This document shows, piece after piece, positions 58,005-64,000 of a DNA stretch of 64,000 nucleotides. The notes below the pieces were generated by a model. It was not told where the DNA came from. It ran no database searches and was given only the letters and a program-made list of their open reading frames with translations. The stretch comes from JBAZGG01 sp041653015 (GTDB taxonomy: Bacteria > Bacillota_I > Bacilli_A > RFN20 > CAG-826): contig JBAZGG010000006.1 of assembly GCA_041653015.1 (NCBI GenBank), positions 1 through 64,000 on the forward strand, read 5' to 3'. The position numbers and the translations under genes were made by a program. Each line of letters begins with the position of its first letter. Position 1 is the first letter of the stretch.

Positions 58005-59063
58005 ATGTTAAAAACAAAGACTGTTATCGCAATAGTTGTTTTTGCTGTGGCCGCTGTTGGGAGTGGTATTTATAAAGCGAATAGTCCACTTTTCTATTTT
58101 TATGGCGAGAGTGGTCCTCTGCGCTTTGGAGAGAAAAATAACCTTCATTTTTTTGCATGTAATCGATCTACAAAAATAACGAATATGTCATTATGCGCTT
58201 ATATTACAAACTCGAATGGAGTTGAAACGCGTTTTTATTATCAAATTCCTAAAACATATAAAAATTATGAGAAAAAGGAATACACGATTGAAATATCTTC
58301 TTCCTTACTTAAACTAGGAATTCAAACAATAAGACTGGCTTTGCTGAATTATGGTAATGTTTATCACCAGACAGCTTTCAGACTTTTTTGCCGGAATTTT
58401 TCATTAGATAGAACGGTGATACAACCAGATCAACTCGATAGCGATTATGTCGGTTTTCAAGATTATGTTAAGTTTAATTCTCTTGCTTCTCACTCTTACT
58501 ATCGAGATATTTTTTCTTTTGAGGATTTTACCCCATTCAAAACGAGAAATTATTATCATCGCCTCGACATCTCATCATTTTCGTTTTTCTTTTATAACGA
58601 TTATTGTGAGAACAACTTATCGTATGAAAATTCGTACTTAGAAATTGAAGAAAATCAAAATCTGCAATTATATCGATATGTATCGCCTGACAACTATAGT
58701 GGTTTTCGAAGGTTGAGTACGAAAATTGAAAGAGATCCGCTTTTTAATAATCACTATACAATAAAGCTTGATCAAAAATTATATGTTAATCCTCACACCT
58801 TAATCATGTCATCAACACAGCTCAGCGGTTTTGTTGAAACTCGGTATTTTTACTTTCCCAAAGCATATTATGATGACTGCCATATCACTAATTTTCGGCT
58901 TGTGATAACAGGTCTTACTATTAATTATTACGATTTAAAATATTCGTTCACTTATGAGACAGATAAACCATTGTTGGGTAATTGCTCAATCGCTCAGTAT
59001 TGCATAGAAACAAGCATTGGTGCCGACACCTCGTTTCCTTCTTATCAAGAGGTAATCAAGTGA
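58005..59063 (+). CDS. Exported hypothetical protein of the Tad-like operon
   Basis: A 352-residue protein with an N-terminal signal (LKTKTVIAIVVFAVAAVGSG) and a beta-rich, tyrosine-rich remainder (many YxxYxF runs), as in surface or pilus-associated proteins. No family is recognised. It sits between the putative regulator and a TadE-like gene; its stop overlaps the next GTG start (GTGA). It is probably an extracellular accessory or tip component of the pilus (inference from position). Confidence 0.55.
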   Translation: MLKTKTVIAIVVFAVAAVGSGIYKANSPLFYFYGESGPLRFGEKNNLHFFACNRSTKITNMSLCAYITNSNGVETRFYYQIPKTYKNYEKKEYTIEISSSLLKLGIQTIRLALLNYGNVYHQTAFRLFCRNFSLDRTVIQPDQLDSDYVGFQDYVKFNSLASHSYYRDIFSFEDFTPFKTRNYYHRLDISSFSFFFYNDYCENNLSYENSYLEIEENQNLQLYRYVSPDNYSGFRRLSTKIERDPLFNNHYTIKLDQKLYVNPHTLIMSSTQLSGFVETRYFYFPKAYYDDCHITNFRLVITGLTINYYDLKYSFTYETDKPLLGNCSIAQYCIETSIGADTSFPSYQEVIK

Positions 59064-59458
59064 TTAACGTAATTTTTTATCTGATCATTCTGGGAATGTG
59101 TCTAAATACTTTTTCTTTGTCGCTATCATTCGGCCATGTCAATCGTAGTTTTTTAATGCTCGCATGTGCCATTCCGGAGTCGAGTGTTGTCGTGACTGAT
59201 GACCTAGAGCCATATTCGCCGTATTACGATGAGGAATACTTTCAGTTTCTTGTTAAAAACTATTTGCAAAACGAAATCACAGATTATGTTGATTCTGCTG
59301 AAGTTCGATACTTCTACTATTATCCAGAAGATGAATCGATGTGTACAGATCATCACTGTCAAGGCGCCTCAGTTACTTTAATTGCAAAAATAAAACTAAT
59401 TTTTACTTATGAAAAAACATTGACATTTTCAATTCTTAAGGGTGATTTATATGAATAA
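59060..59458 (+). CDS. TadE-like pseudopilin
   Basis: The frame starts with GTG at 59060, overlapping the preceding stop. The 132 residues have one N-terminal hydrophobic helix (VIFYLIILGMCLNTFSLSLSFG), then an acidic extracellular part with a CTDHHC motif. This is the shape of TadE/TadF minor pilins, which need a prepilin peptidase. It is translated 10 bases from tadA's start region (overlap of 8). The assignment rests on layout as much as sequence. Confidence 0.5.
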   Translation: MINVIFYLIILGMCLNTFSLSLSFGHVNRSFLMLACAIPESSVVVTDDLEPYSPYYDEEYFQFLVKNYLQNEITDYVDSAEVRYFYYYPEDESMCTDHHCQGASVTLIAKIKLIFTYEKTLTFSILKGDLYE

Positions 59459-60491
59459 GAAATTGCTTGAATACATCGATTCATCATTTCTTGCTCCTTT
59501 GCTATTGTCATCGTCGATTACTGACATTTCTTATAATGGCGTCGATTTGTTTTATCAAGACAATGAAAAGGGCAGGCAAAAATCAGATATAAAAATAGAA
59601 ACGCATCTCGCCATGGATTTTATCAGACAAATTGCGAATTTGAGCGAGCAGCAGTTTTCATATTCGAATCCGATTCTCGATGTGAGCGTTGGTCGATATA
59701 GAATTAATGCTGTTCACGGAGCAATAGTTCGAGTAGAAAATGATAGAGCAGTATCTTTTTCTATCCGAATAGCCTCATCTAAATTGCGAATATCTGATGA
59801 TAACTCGTTTATGCCTCACGAGATATATTCGTTGTTGTTAACGCTTATAAAATGTCATATTTCGCTTGTTATTGGCGGTGAAACAGGCACTGGTAAGACA
59901 GAACTTCAGCGATTATTGCTCAGTCATGTTGAAAAAAACGGAAGAGTTATTGTTATCGACAATATCCAGGAACTAGAGGCTATAAGGCAGAATGCAGACA
60001 CAGATATTACTTCCTGGCAAGTCAATGATTCTATTCTAGATGCTTCTTTTGAAAATCTGATTAGAAATGCCATTCGCTCAAATCCTGATTGGCTCATCGT
60101 TGCCGAAGCGCGCGGAAAAGAGATGAACGATGTCTTGAATGCCGTCATGACTGGTCACCCAATTATCACAACGATTCATTCAAAAGATATTCACTCTATG
60201 CCGTCGAGGATGGCGAGGATGGTCATGATGAAAAATGATCTTGTCACCTATGATTCAATTATGGATGATATCGCCAAGCATTTTCCAATTCTTCTTTATT
60301 TATCACGAGTCGTGATCAATGGTAAAATATTCAGATATTTATCCGAAATTGGCGAGTTTTGTGAAGAAACCAAACGCGTCTCGCTAATTTATGAAAAAAA
60401 GAATGGCAAAGGCAAATTCTTTCCCATCAGCAATAGAATGGCACAATTTTTAAAAAATGCTAATTTTTCAGAGGAAATGATTCATGAATAG
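59451..60491 (+). CDS. Tad pilus assembly ATPase (TadA/CpaF-like)
   Basis: A type II/IV secretion ATPase of about 346 residues: Walker A GGETGTGKTEL near residue 145, VIVIDNIQELE as Asp box, Walker B LIVAEARGKEMND near 225, and the His box TTIHSKD near 248. It powers assembly of Flp/Tad pili at the membrane. GTG 59442 is an alternative start, but ATG 59451 follows AAGGGTGA. It overlaps the TadE-like gene by 8 bases and tadB by 8, so the block is translated as one unit. It is slightly shorter than most CpaF proteins (about 400 or more). Confidence 0.82.
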   Translation: MNKKLLEYIDSSFLAPLLLSSSITDISYNGVDLFYQDNEKGRQKSDIKIETHLAMDFIRQIANLSEQQFSYSNPILDVSVGRYRINAVHGAIVRVENDRAVSFSIRIASSKLRISDDNSFMPHEIYSLLLTLIKCHISLVIGGETGTGKTELQRLLLSHVEKNGRVIVIDNIQELEAIRQNADTDITSWQVNDSILDASFENLIRNAIRSNPDWLIVAEARGKEMNDVLNAVMTGHPIITTIHSKDIHSMPSRMARMVMMKNDLVTYDSIMDDIAKHFPILLYLSRVVINGKIFRYLSEIGEFCEETKRVSLIYEKKNGKGKFFPISNRMAQFLKNANFSEEMIHE

Positions 60492-61203
60492 AAATCTGTA
60501 TTTAACCGCTGTTGCAATTTCTGTTATTTCATCGATTGTAGCCTATGTTGCAACATCTAATATTTACGTATGTTTTGCTATATTACTCGTATATTTATTC
60601 TACCTAATTTTTTCTGTAAAAAACGTATTGATCTGTTATAAAAATCGACTTGATAGAATTCACGAATGTTTCAATTTCACAAATAGCTTCATCATCTCAT
60701 TGAGCGTTAACAATTCGCTTCAGGCCGCTTATGAATGTGCAACTCTAAATGCAAAAGGCTACTTGCTTGATGAAACAAGCCACATCGAACATCTTCAAAT
60801 AAATGAGCGTATTAATTATTTATCCAATTATTTCTCGTCCGATATCTACAAGATGTTTTTAAACATTATTAACGCATATGAAGATCAGGGAGGGAATATA
60901 TTGACGATGAGCGAAACATTAATCAAGGAATTGACTAGAATTGAAAATGAGACAAATGAATATTCATCATTGAGCAAAAAGCGAATTATTGAGTTTTCTT
61001 CATTGTGGATTTTAACATACGTCATCTTGCTTTTTGTTCGGTTTGCTTTGTCTCAATTTTATAATCAAATCTCTGCTTCACCTCTTTTCGTTGGATCAAT
61101 CTGCATCTTTTTCGTCTTCGTCTTAATTTCCATTCATTTAATGATAACAATATTCACGCAGATAAATTTTGTTCTGAGGAGGAAAACTAATGAAAAAGTT
61201 TAA
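60484..61203 (+). CDS. TadB-like membrane platform protein
   Basis: The protein has 239 residues with N-terminal helices (YLTAVAISVISSIVAYVATSNIY), a soluble middle part (about 60-165) of T2SSF type (SLSVNNSLQAAYECA, EDQGGNILTMSETLI) and two C-terminal helices. This is the usual TadB/TadC layout. It forms, with TadC, the inner-membrane platform driven by the ATPase. AUG overlaps the tadA stop. Confidence 0.72.
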   Translation: MNRNLYLTAVAISVISSIVAYVATSNIYVCFAILLVYLFYLIFSVKNVLICYKNRLDRIHECFNFTNSFIISLSVNNSLQAAYECATLNAKGYLLDETSHIEHLQINERINYLSNYFSSDIYKMFLNIINAYEDQGGNILTMSETLIKELTRIENETNEYSSLSKKRIIEFSSLWILTYVILLFVRFALSQFYNQISASPLFVGSICIFFVFVLISIHLMITIFTQINFVLRRKTNEKV

Positions 61204-61858
61204 TGCGTTAATCGTGATTTTGGGATTGGAAAAAGGAAAGGAAATAGCCAAAATCATTGTTATAAACGCAGTTTTGATAGCAATACTTGGAACGGCATTG
61301 TTTTTTCTTATGAAGGTTATTGTTTTAGCAATTGGATTAACAGTGATTATCACTTGCAATATTGGATACATATCGCGTTATAGAACAATGGAAAAAGAAT
61401 TATATCAACGGCGAGAAAAAGAATTCGTTGCCTTATTCACATACTTTGAAATTTATATATCAAATGGCGTGAACATATATAACGCTTTGGAAAACATCGC
61501 GCAATTCGCGTCCCCATTTTTAAAAGAAAGAATAGGTCAATTACTATTTGAAATCGATAACGACAAAACTGTCCAGCCATATGTCAAATTTGCTCATTCT
61601 TTTCAATCGCTTTTAATAGAGCAATTGATGGTGAGTATTTTTCAAATGGTTGATCAAGGATGTAACTCCTCCTATCTACGACAATTTCAATTGCTTTTCG
61701 ACAAAATATCAGAAGAGCGATACAGACAAGACATTACCTCTAGACTTAAAAAAATAGAGATGCTCAGTATCTGCCCTTTGATTGGTGCTGGTATGATCAC
61801 AATTATTATTACGGTCGGCATCGTTTCAATAATCGGGGGTGTCATAAGTGGGATATAA
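61190..61858 (+). CDS. TadC-like membrane platform protein
   Basis: The 222 residues show two hydrophobic regions near 20-60, a cytoplasmic T2SSF-like segment (YFEIYISNGVNIYNALENIAQFA; SIFQMVDQGCNSSYLRQF) and a C-terminal helix with GAGMITIIITVGIVSIIGGVISG. It is the second platform subunit beside TadB. AGGAGG precedes its ATG. The next gene starts with GTG 11 bases before this gene's end. Confidence 0.72.
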   Translation: MKKFNALIVILGLEKGKEIAKIIVINAVLIAILGTALFFLMKVIVLAIGLTVIITCNIGYISRYRTMEKELYQRREKEFVALFTYFEIYISNGVNIYNALENIAQFASPFLKERIGQLLFEIDNDKTVQPYVKFAHSFQSLLIEQLMVSIFQMVDQGCNSSYLRQFQLLFDKISEERYRQDITSRLKKIEMLSICPLIGAGMITIIITVGIVSIIGGVISGI

Positions 61859-62183
61859 AGTTGGCTTGCTGCTTTCCTTGGTATTTGTTTTTCAAATTTT
61901 CGTTCTCGGAGGTGATATTTTAGCCATTCAGTTTATTTATTCAGATATCGACAGCGTTTCTATGACGGCGGGATATATGATTTCGAAAGAAGGTAATTAC
62001 ACCAGCGCAAAACATTTTGTTGAAGCGCAAAGCATGGTTTTTATTTGTGATGAGACTAACCCTCCGATGTATGGTGATCCATGGACATACTATGTCTGTG
62101 AAGATTATCAGCCACTCATCATCAAAAAAGATGTGATGCGAATAAGTGTGAAACGCAGTGTGATTATAGGTTTTTACAATTAA
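61848..62183 (+). CDS. TadE/F-like minor pilin
   Basis: A GTG start gives 111 residues: one N-terminal hydrophobic helix (GLLLSLVFVFQIFVLGGDIL) and an extracellular part with two Cys (VFICDETNPP, YYVCEDYQP) that could form a disulfide. It is shaped like a minor pseudopilin. It overlaps tadC by 11 bases and lies 14 bases before the Flp pilin gene, whose strong ribosome site is in the gap. Confidence 0.5.
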   Translation: MGYKVGLLLSLVFVFQIFVLGGDILAIQFIYSDIDSVSMTAGYMISKEGNYTSAKHFVEAQSMVFICDETNPPMYGDPWTYYVCEDYQPLIIKKDVMRISVKRSVIIGFYN

Positions 62184-62197
62184 AGAGGAGGTGAATT

Positions 62198-62365
62198 ATG
62201 TCAGAAATAAAAGGTCAGTTATTTGCTATCTTACTCGTTGTTCTCGTTTTCGCATCGGTCGGAACCATTTTGGCTTCGGTGTATGTTAACGCAGCAAATG
62301 AAGTAGCAGAAAAAGTTGCTGATTCGAGCATCATCAGTGTGCCAAAAGCTTCAACAATTAGTTGA
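62198..62365 (+). CDS. Flp-type major pilin (55 aa)
   Basis: A very small protein (MSEIKGQ, then a hydrophobic helix LFAILLVVLVFASVGTILASVYV, then a short polar tail) matches the Flp prepilin pattern with a Glu at the fifth residue of the helix zone region. A strong AGGAGGTG (62187-62194) stands 6 nt before the ATG, the best site in the operon, as expected for the abundant major subunit. A terminator follows. It is shorter than typical Flp (about 55-70), and no prepilin peptidase is visible in the window. Confidence 0.55.
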   Translation: MSEIKGQLFAILLVVLVFASVGTILASVYVNAANEVAEKVADSSIISVPKASTIS

Positions 62366-62393
62366 TAGTCATCATCATATAGATGATAAGAAT

Positions 62394-62425
62394 GAGAAGG
62401 GCATGCCCTTTTCATTTTTAATTTT
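62394..62425 (+). terminator. Intrinsic terminator of the pilus operon
   Basis: GAGAAGGG/CCCTTTTC (8 bp with one wobble, loop CATG) followed by ATTTTTAATTTT. Confidence 0.65.
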
Positions 62426-62449
62426 GCTATTCCTTTTAAAAGAATTGAT

Positions 62450-62458
62450 TGTTATAAT
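62450..62458 (+). promoter_or_regulatory. Extended -10 promoter of acpP
   Basis: TGTTATAAT (62450-62458) matches an extended -10 (TGN-TATAAT). The leader carries AAAGGAG at 62476-62482. Confidence 0.45.
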
Positions 62459-62490
62459 AAGCAAGCACGAAATGTCAAAGGAGTTATCTT

Positions 62491-62724
62491 ATGGATGCAA
62501 CGATGCAAAAGATTAAAGAATTATTTGCACAAAAATTAGGTGTTAAAGAAGTTGATTCGGCGAAAACATTAAAAGATTTAGGCCTTGATTCGCTTGACGT
62601 TGTTGAGCTGTTGCTCGATCTTGAAGATGAGTTTGGAATTCAATTCGACACGCAAGAGATGAGTTCATACAAAACAGTGCAAGATTTATACAATGCTATT
62701 GAAGCAAAATTGACAAAGGTATAA
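62491..62724 (+). CDS. acpP: Acyl carrier protein (housekeeping type)
   Basis: A 77-residue ACP: TLKDLGLDSLDVVELLLDLEDEFG contains the phosphopantetheine Ser at about residue 38 in the classical DSLD motif, followed by a typical acidic helix. AAAGGAG stands 8 nt before the ATG. It is likely the carrier for fatty acid and phospholipid synthesis, distinct from the ACP at 21311, which is embedded in the acyl operon. It is followed by two tRNAs in the same orientation. Confidence 0.9.
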   Translation: MDATMQKIKELFAQKLGVKEVDSAKTLKDLGLDSLDVVELLLDLEDEFGIQFDTQEMSSYKTVQDLYNAIEAKLTKV

Positions 62725-62737
62725 AATCTTATTCGCT

Positions 62738-62812
62738 GCCTACTTAGCTCAGTGGTAGAGCAATCGGCTGTTAACCGATTGGTCGGGGGTTCGAGCCCCT
62801 CAGTAGGCGCCA
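62738..62812 (+). tRNA. tRNA-Asn (anticodon GTT)
   Basis: Acceptor GCCTACT/AGTAGGC, anticodon stem ATCGG/CCGAT with loop CTGTTAA (GTT), T-loop GTTCGAGCC, discriminator G and encoded CCA. Confidence 0.95.
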
Positions 62813-62818
62813 TTTTTT

Positions 62819-62895
62819 GGCCCGTTGGAGAAGCGACTTAACTCACATGCCTTTCACGCATGCATTCATGGGTTTGAATCCCGTACGGGTCACCA
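62819..62895 (+). tRNA. tRNA-Glu (anticodon TTC)
   Basis: Acceptor GGCCCGT/ACGGGTC, anticodon stem CATGC/GCATG with loop CTTTCAC (TTC), T-loop GTTTGAATC, discriminator A and encoded CCA. It stands 6 bases after tRNA-Asn. Confidence 0.93.
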
Positions 62896-62907
62896 CATTA
62901 ACGAATC

Positions 62908-62938
62908 AGATCGCTCAAAAGGCGGTCTTTTTTCTTTT
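62908..62938 (+). terminator. Intrinsic terminator after tRNA-Glu(TTC)
   Basis: AGATCGCT/GGCGGTCT (8 bp with two wobbles, loop CAAAA) followed by TTTTTCTTTT. Confidence 0.65.
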
Positions 62939-62941
62939 AAA

Positions 62942-62976
62942 CTTTGGTTCACTTTTGGTTCACTTTTGGTTCACTT
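62942..62976 (+). repeat. Three-copy 11-bp tandem repeat downstream of tRNA-Glu
   Basis: The unit CACTTTTGGTT (period 11) is repeated about 3.2 times between the tRNA terminator and the AlbA-domain gene. It could be a regulator-binding array or an integration-related sequence. Confidence 0.6.
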
Positions 62977-63011
62977 TGAGATATCATATTTATGAATCGA
63001 GGTGTCCACTT

Positions 63012-64000
63012 GTGAAACCTATAACCGAAGAACAACTGCGTGAATTTCTAAGAATGCCACACGAAACTGAATGGCTAGAGTTTAAAACCGATTGGTTTCA
63101 AAGCAATCAACTTGGAGAATATATTTCCGCTATTTCGAATTCCGCTTCAATGAATGGAAAGAAAGAAGGCTTCATGATATGGGGGGTCGATAACGATAGT
63201 CACGATATCGTAGGAACAGAATTTGATTTCCGAGTTGATGTAAACAAAAACGAGCCACTTGAGCATTTTCTGGCTCGACAGCTATCACCGAGCATTGCTT
63301 TTCGCTTTGAAGAAACTGCGGTGGAGAATAAAAGAATAGTCATACTTAGAATCCCAGCAGCCATTAAAGTTCCAACATCATATGAAAAAGAGAGATGGCT
63401 GAGAATTGGATCTAGTAAAGTCAATCTCTCCAAATATCCAGAAAGAGAAGCGAATTTTTGGGAGGTACTAAAACAAGGGCTTCCGACAATGGCCAACACT
63501 CCGTCAGAGTATCAAAATCTAACTTTCAACAAACTGTTTTCTTATTGCGACAATAAAGGACATCCACTAAACAAGGATACTTATAAAGATAATCTCCACC
63601 TTTTGACTGATGATGGACAGCATAACTTAGTTGCCAAGTTGCTTGCAGATAATGGTCATGTAAGCATAAAGGCAGGCCTTTTCAGAGGAACATCAAAAGC
63701 CGATACTCTCTATAGCGTCAAAGAATTTGGCAATACTTGCTTATTCATTTCTGCAGATTCGATTCTTGAATATGGCGACATAATCAATATTTTGCAGGCG
63801 GATGAGGTGCATCGGGTTGCGGGAAGGAAAGAAATTCCACTATTTGATTCATCAGCGTATCGCGAAGCCGTTCTAAATGCGCTGATTCATAATAAGTGGG
63901 TTTCTGGTGATGCCCCAATGTTTGAGTTTTTCTCAGATCGAATCGAGATTAGGTCGTTTGGACCAATGCCGCCTAATCAGACATCTTCTGGTTTCTTCCG
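63012..64000 (+). CDS. AlbA_2 (Schlafen AlbA)-domain protein with GHKL-type ATPase region, 3' partial
   Basis: A GTG start at 63012 lies 8 nt behind GAGGTG, and the frame stays open to the window end (329 codons). Residues 15-140 form the AlbA_2 domain: ETEWLEFKTDWF, AISNSASMNGKKEGFMIWGVDN and RIGSSKVNL. From about 270, AYREAVLNALIHN matches the HATPase_c_4 region that follows AlbA_2 in many bacterial regulators. Such proteins are usually DNA-binding regulators or defence-linked proteins of mobile regions. The C-terminus is missing. Confidence 0.78.
   Translation, partial: MKPITEEQLREFLRMPHETEWLEFKTDWFQSNQLGEYISAISNSASMNGKKEGFMIWGVDNDSHDIVGTEFDFRVDVNKNEPLEHFLARQLSPSIAFRFEETAVENKRIVILRIPAAIKVPTSYEKERWLRIGSSKVNLSKYPEREANFWEVLKQGLPTMANTPSEYQNLTFNKLFSYCDNKGHPLNKDTYKDNLHLLTDDGQHNLVAKLLADNGHVSIKAGLFRGTSKADTLYSVKEFGNTCLFISADSILEYGDIINILQADEVHRVAGRKEIPLFDSSAYREAVLNALIHNKWVSGDAPMFEFFSDRIEIRSFGPMPPNQTSSGFF

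Noticed and set aside
1..64000. CRISPR arrays, rRNA genes, insertion sequences with transposases
   Set aside because: None was seen by reading: no regularly spaced repeats with spacers, no 16S/23S/5S motifs and no transposase or integrase domain in the translated frames.

Overview
The window looks like a chromosomal stretch of a low-GC, single-membrane (monoderm) member of the Bacillota, probably an uncultured gut-type lineage near the Erysipelotrichia/Mollicutes branch. This placement is an inference. The evidence is Lipo-box lipoproteins, a CIRCE-controlled clpB, the cdaA-glmM-glmS order, a yybP-ykoY manganese riboswitch, a Tad/Flp-like pilus operon without a secretin, and an IscU-like/GGGtGRT pair. 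TGA is used as a stop (several ATGA overlaps) and TGG for Trp, so the standard bacterial code applies. No rRNA, intact insertion sequence or CRISPR array was seen.

Layout. 1-5.4 kb: the end of a surface-polysaccharide locus (duplicated O-antigen ligase/polymerase-like membrane protein, GT2, GT4, lipoprotein), closed by tRNA-Leu(CAA). 5.6-13.8 kb: an AT-rich accessory island with a decayed stretch, then two compact gene sets: nitrilase-fold protein + winged-helix regulator + GIY-YIG nuclease, and nucleotidyltransferase + Abi_2/HEPN protein (+ a third ORF). 13.8-15.2 kb: two convergent paralogous secreted proteins. 15.5-22 kb: a tightly coupled operon of GT2, acyl-adenylating enzyme fused to a carrier domain, double PlsC acyltransferase, second acyl ligase, free ACP and an LRAT-fold protein, apparently a dedicated acyl-activation and acyl-transfer pathway. 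22-33 kb: cation transport (riboswitch-controlled P2A ATPase; P2C-type ATPase with two TrkA/RCK proteins), an exported nuclease and tRNAs Thr, Val and Gly. 32-36.7 kb: opine-type dehydrogenase, ATP-grasp ligase, aldehyde dehydrogenase, AraC regulator. 36.7-44 kb: clpB, pgpA, cdaA, glmM, glmS. 44-57.5 kb: housekeeping genes (nudix, deoD, gltX, tRNA-Gly, tRNA-Glu, diacylglycerol kinase-like, tdk, CNNM/CorC pair, SDR, gmk, IscU-like/GGGtGRT). 57.6-62.4 kb: Tad-like pilus operon. 62.4-64 kb: acpP, tRNA-Asn, tRNA-Glu, and a truncated AlbA/Schlafen-domain protein.

Common themes. Several genes have a good sigma-70-type -10 box only 6-9 nt before the start codon, predicting leaderless mRNAs (3342-, 8041+, 15514+, 44072-, 48687+, 55718-), while others carry strong Shine-Dalgarno sites (clpB, acpP, Flp pilin, first ACP-ligase). 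Lipid metabolism recurs (pgpA, diacylglycerol kinase-like, two ACPs plus a fused carrier, tandem PlsC). c-di-AMP synthesis (cdaA) and two RCK proteins, a family known elsewhere to bind c-di-AMP, occur within about 9 kb, suggesting but not proving a regulatory link to potassium/sodium transport.

Most novel candidates: the 15.5-22 kb acyl operon, the nucleotidyltransferase/Abi_2 pair, and the nitrilase/wHTH/GIY-YIG set with its operator.
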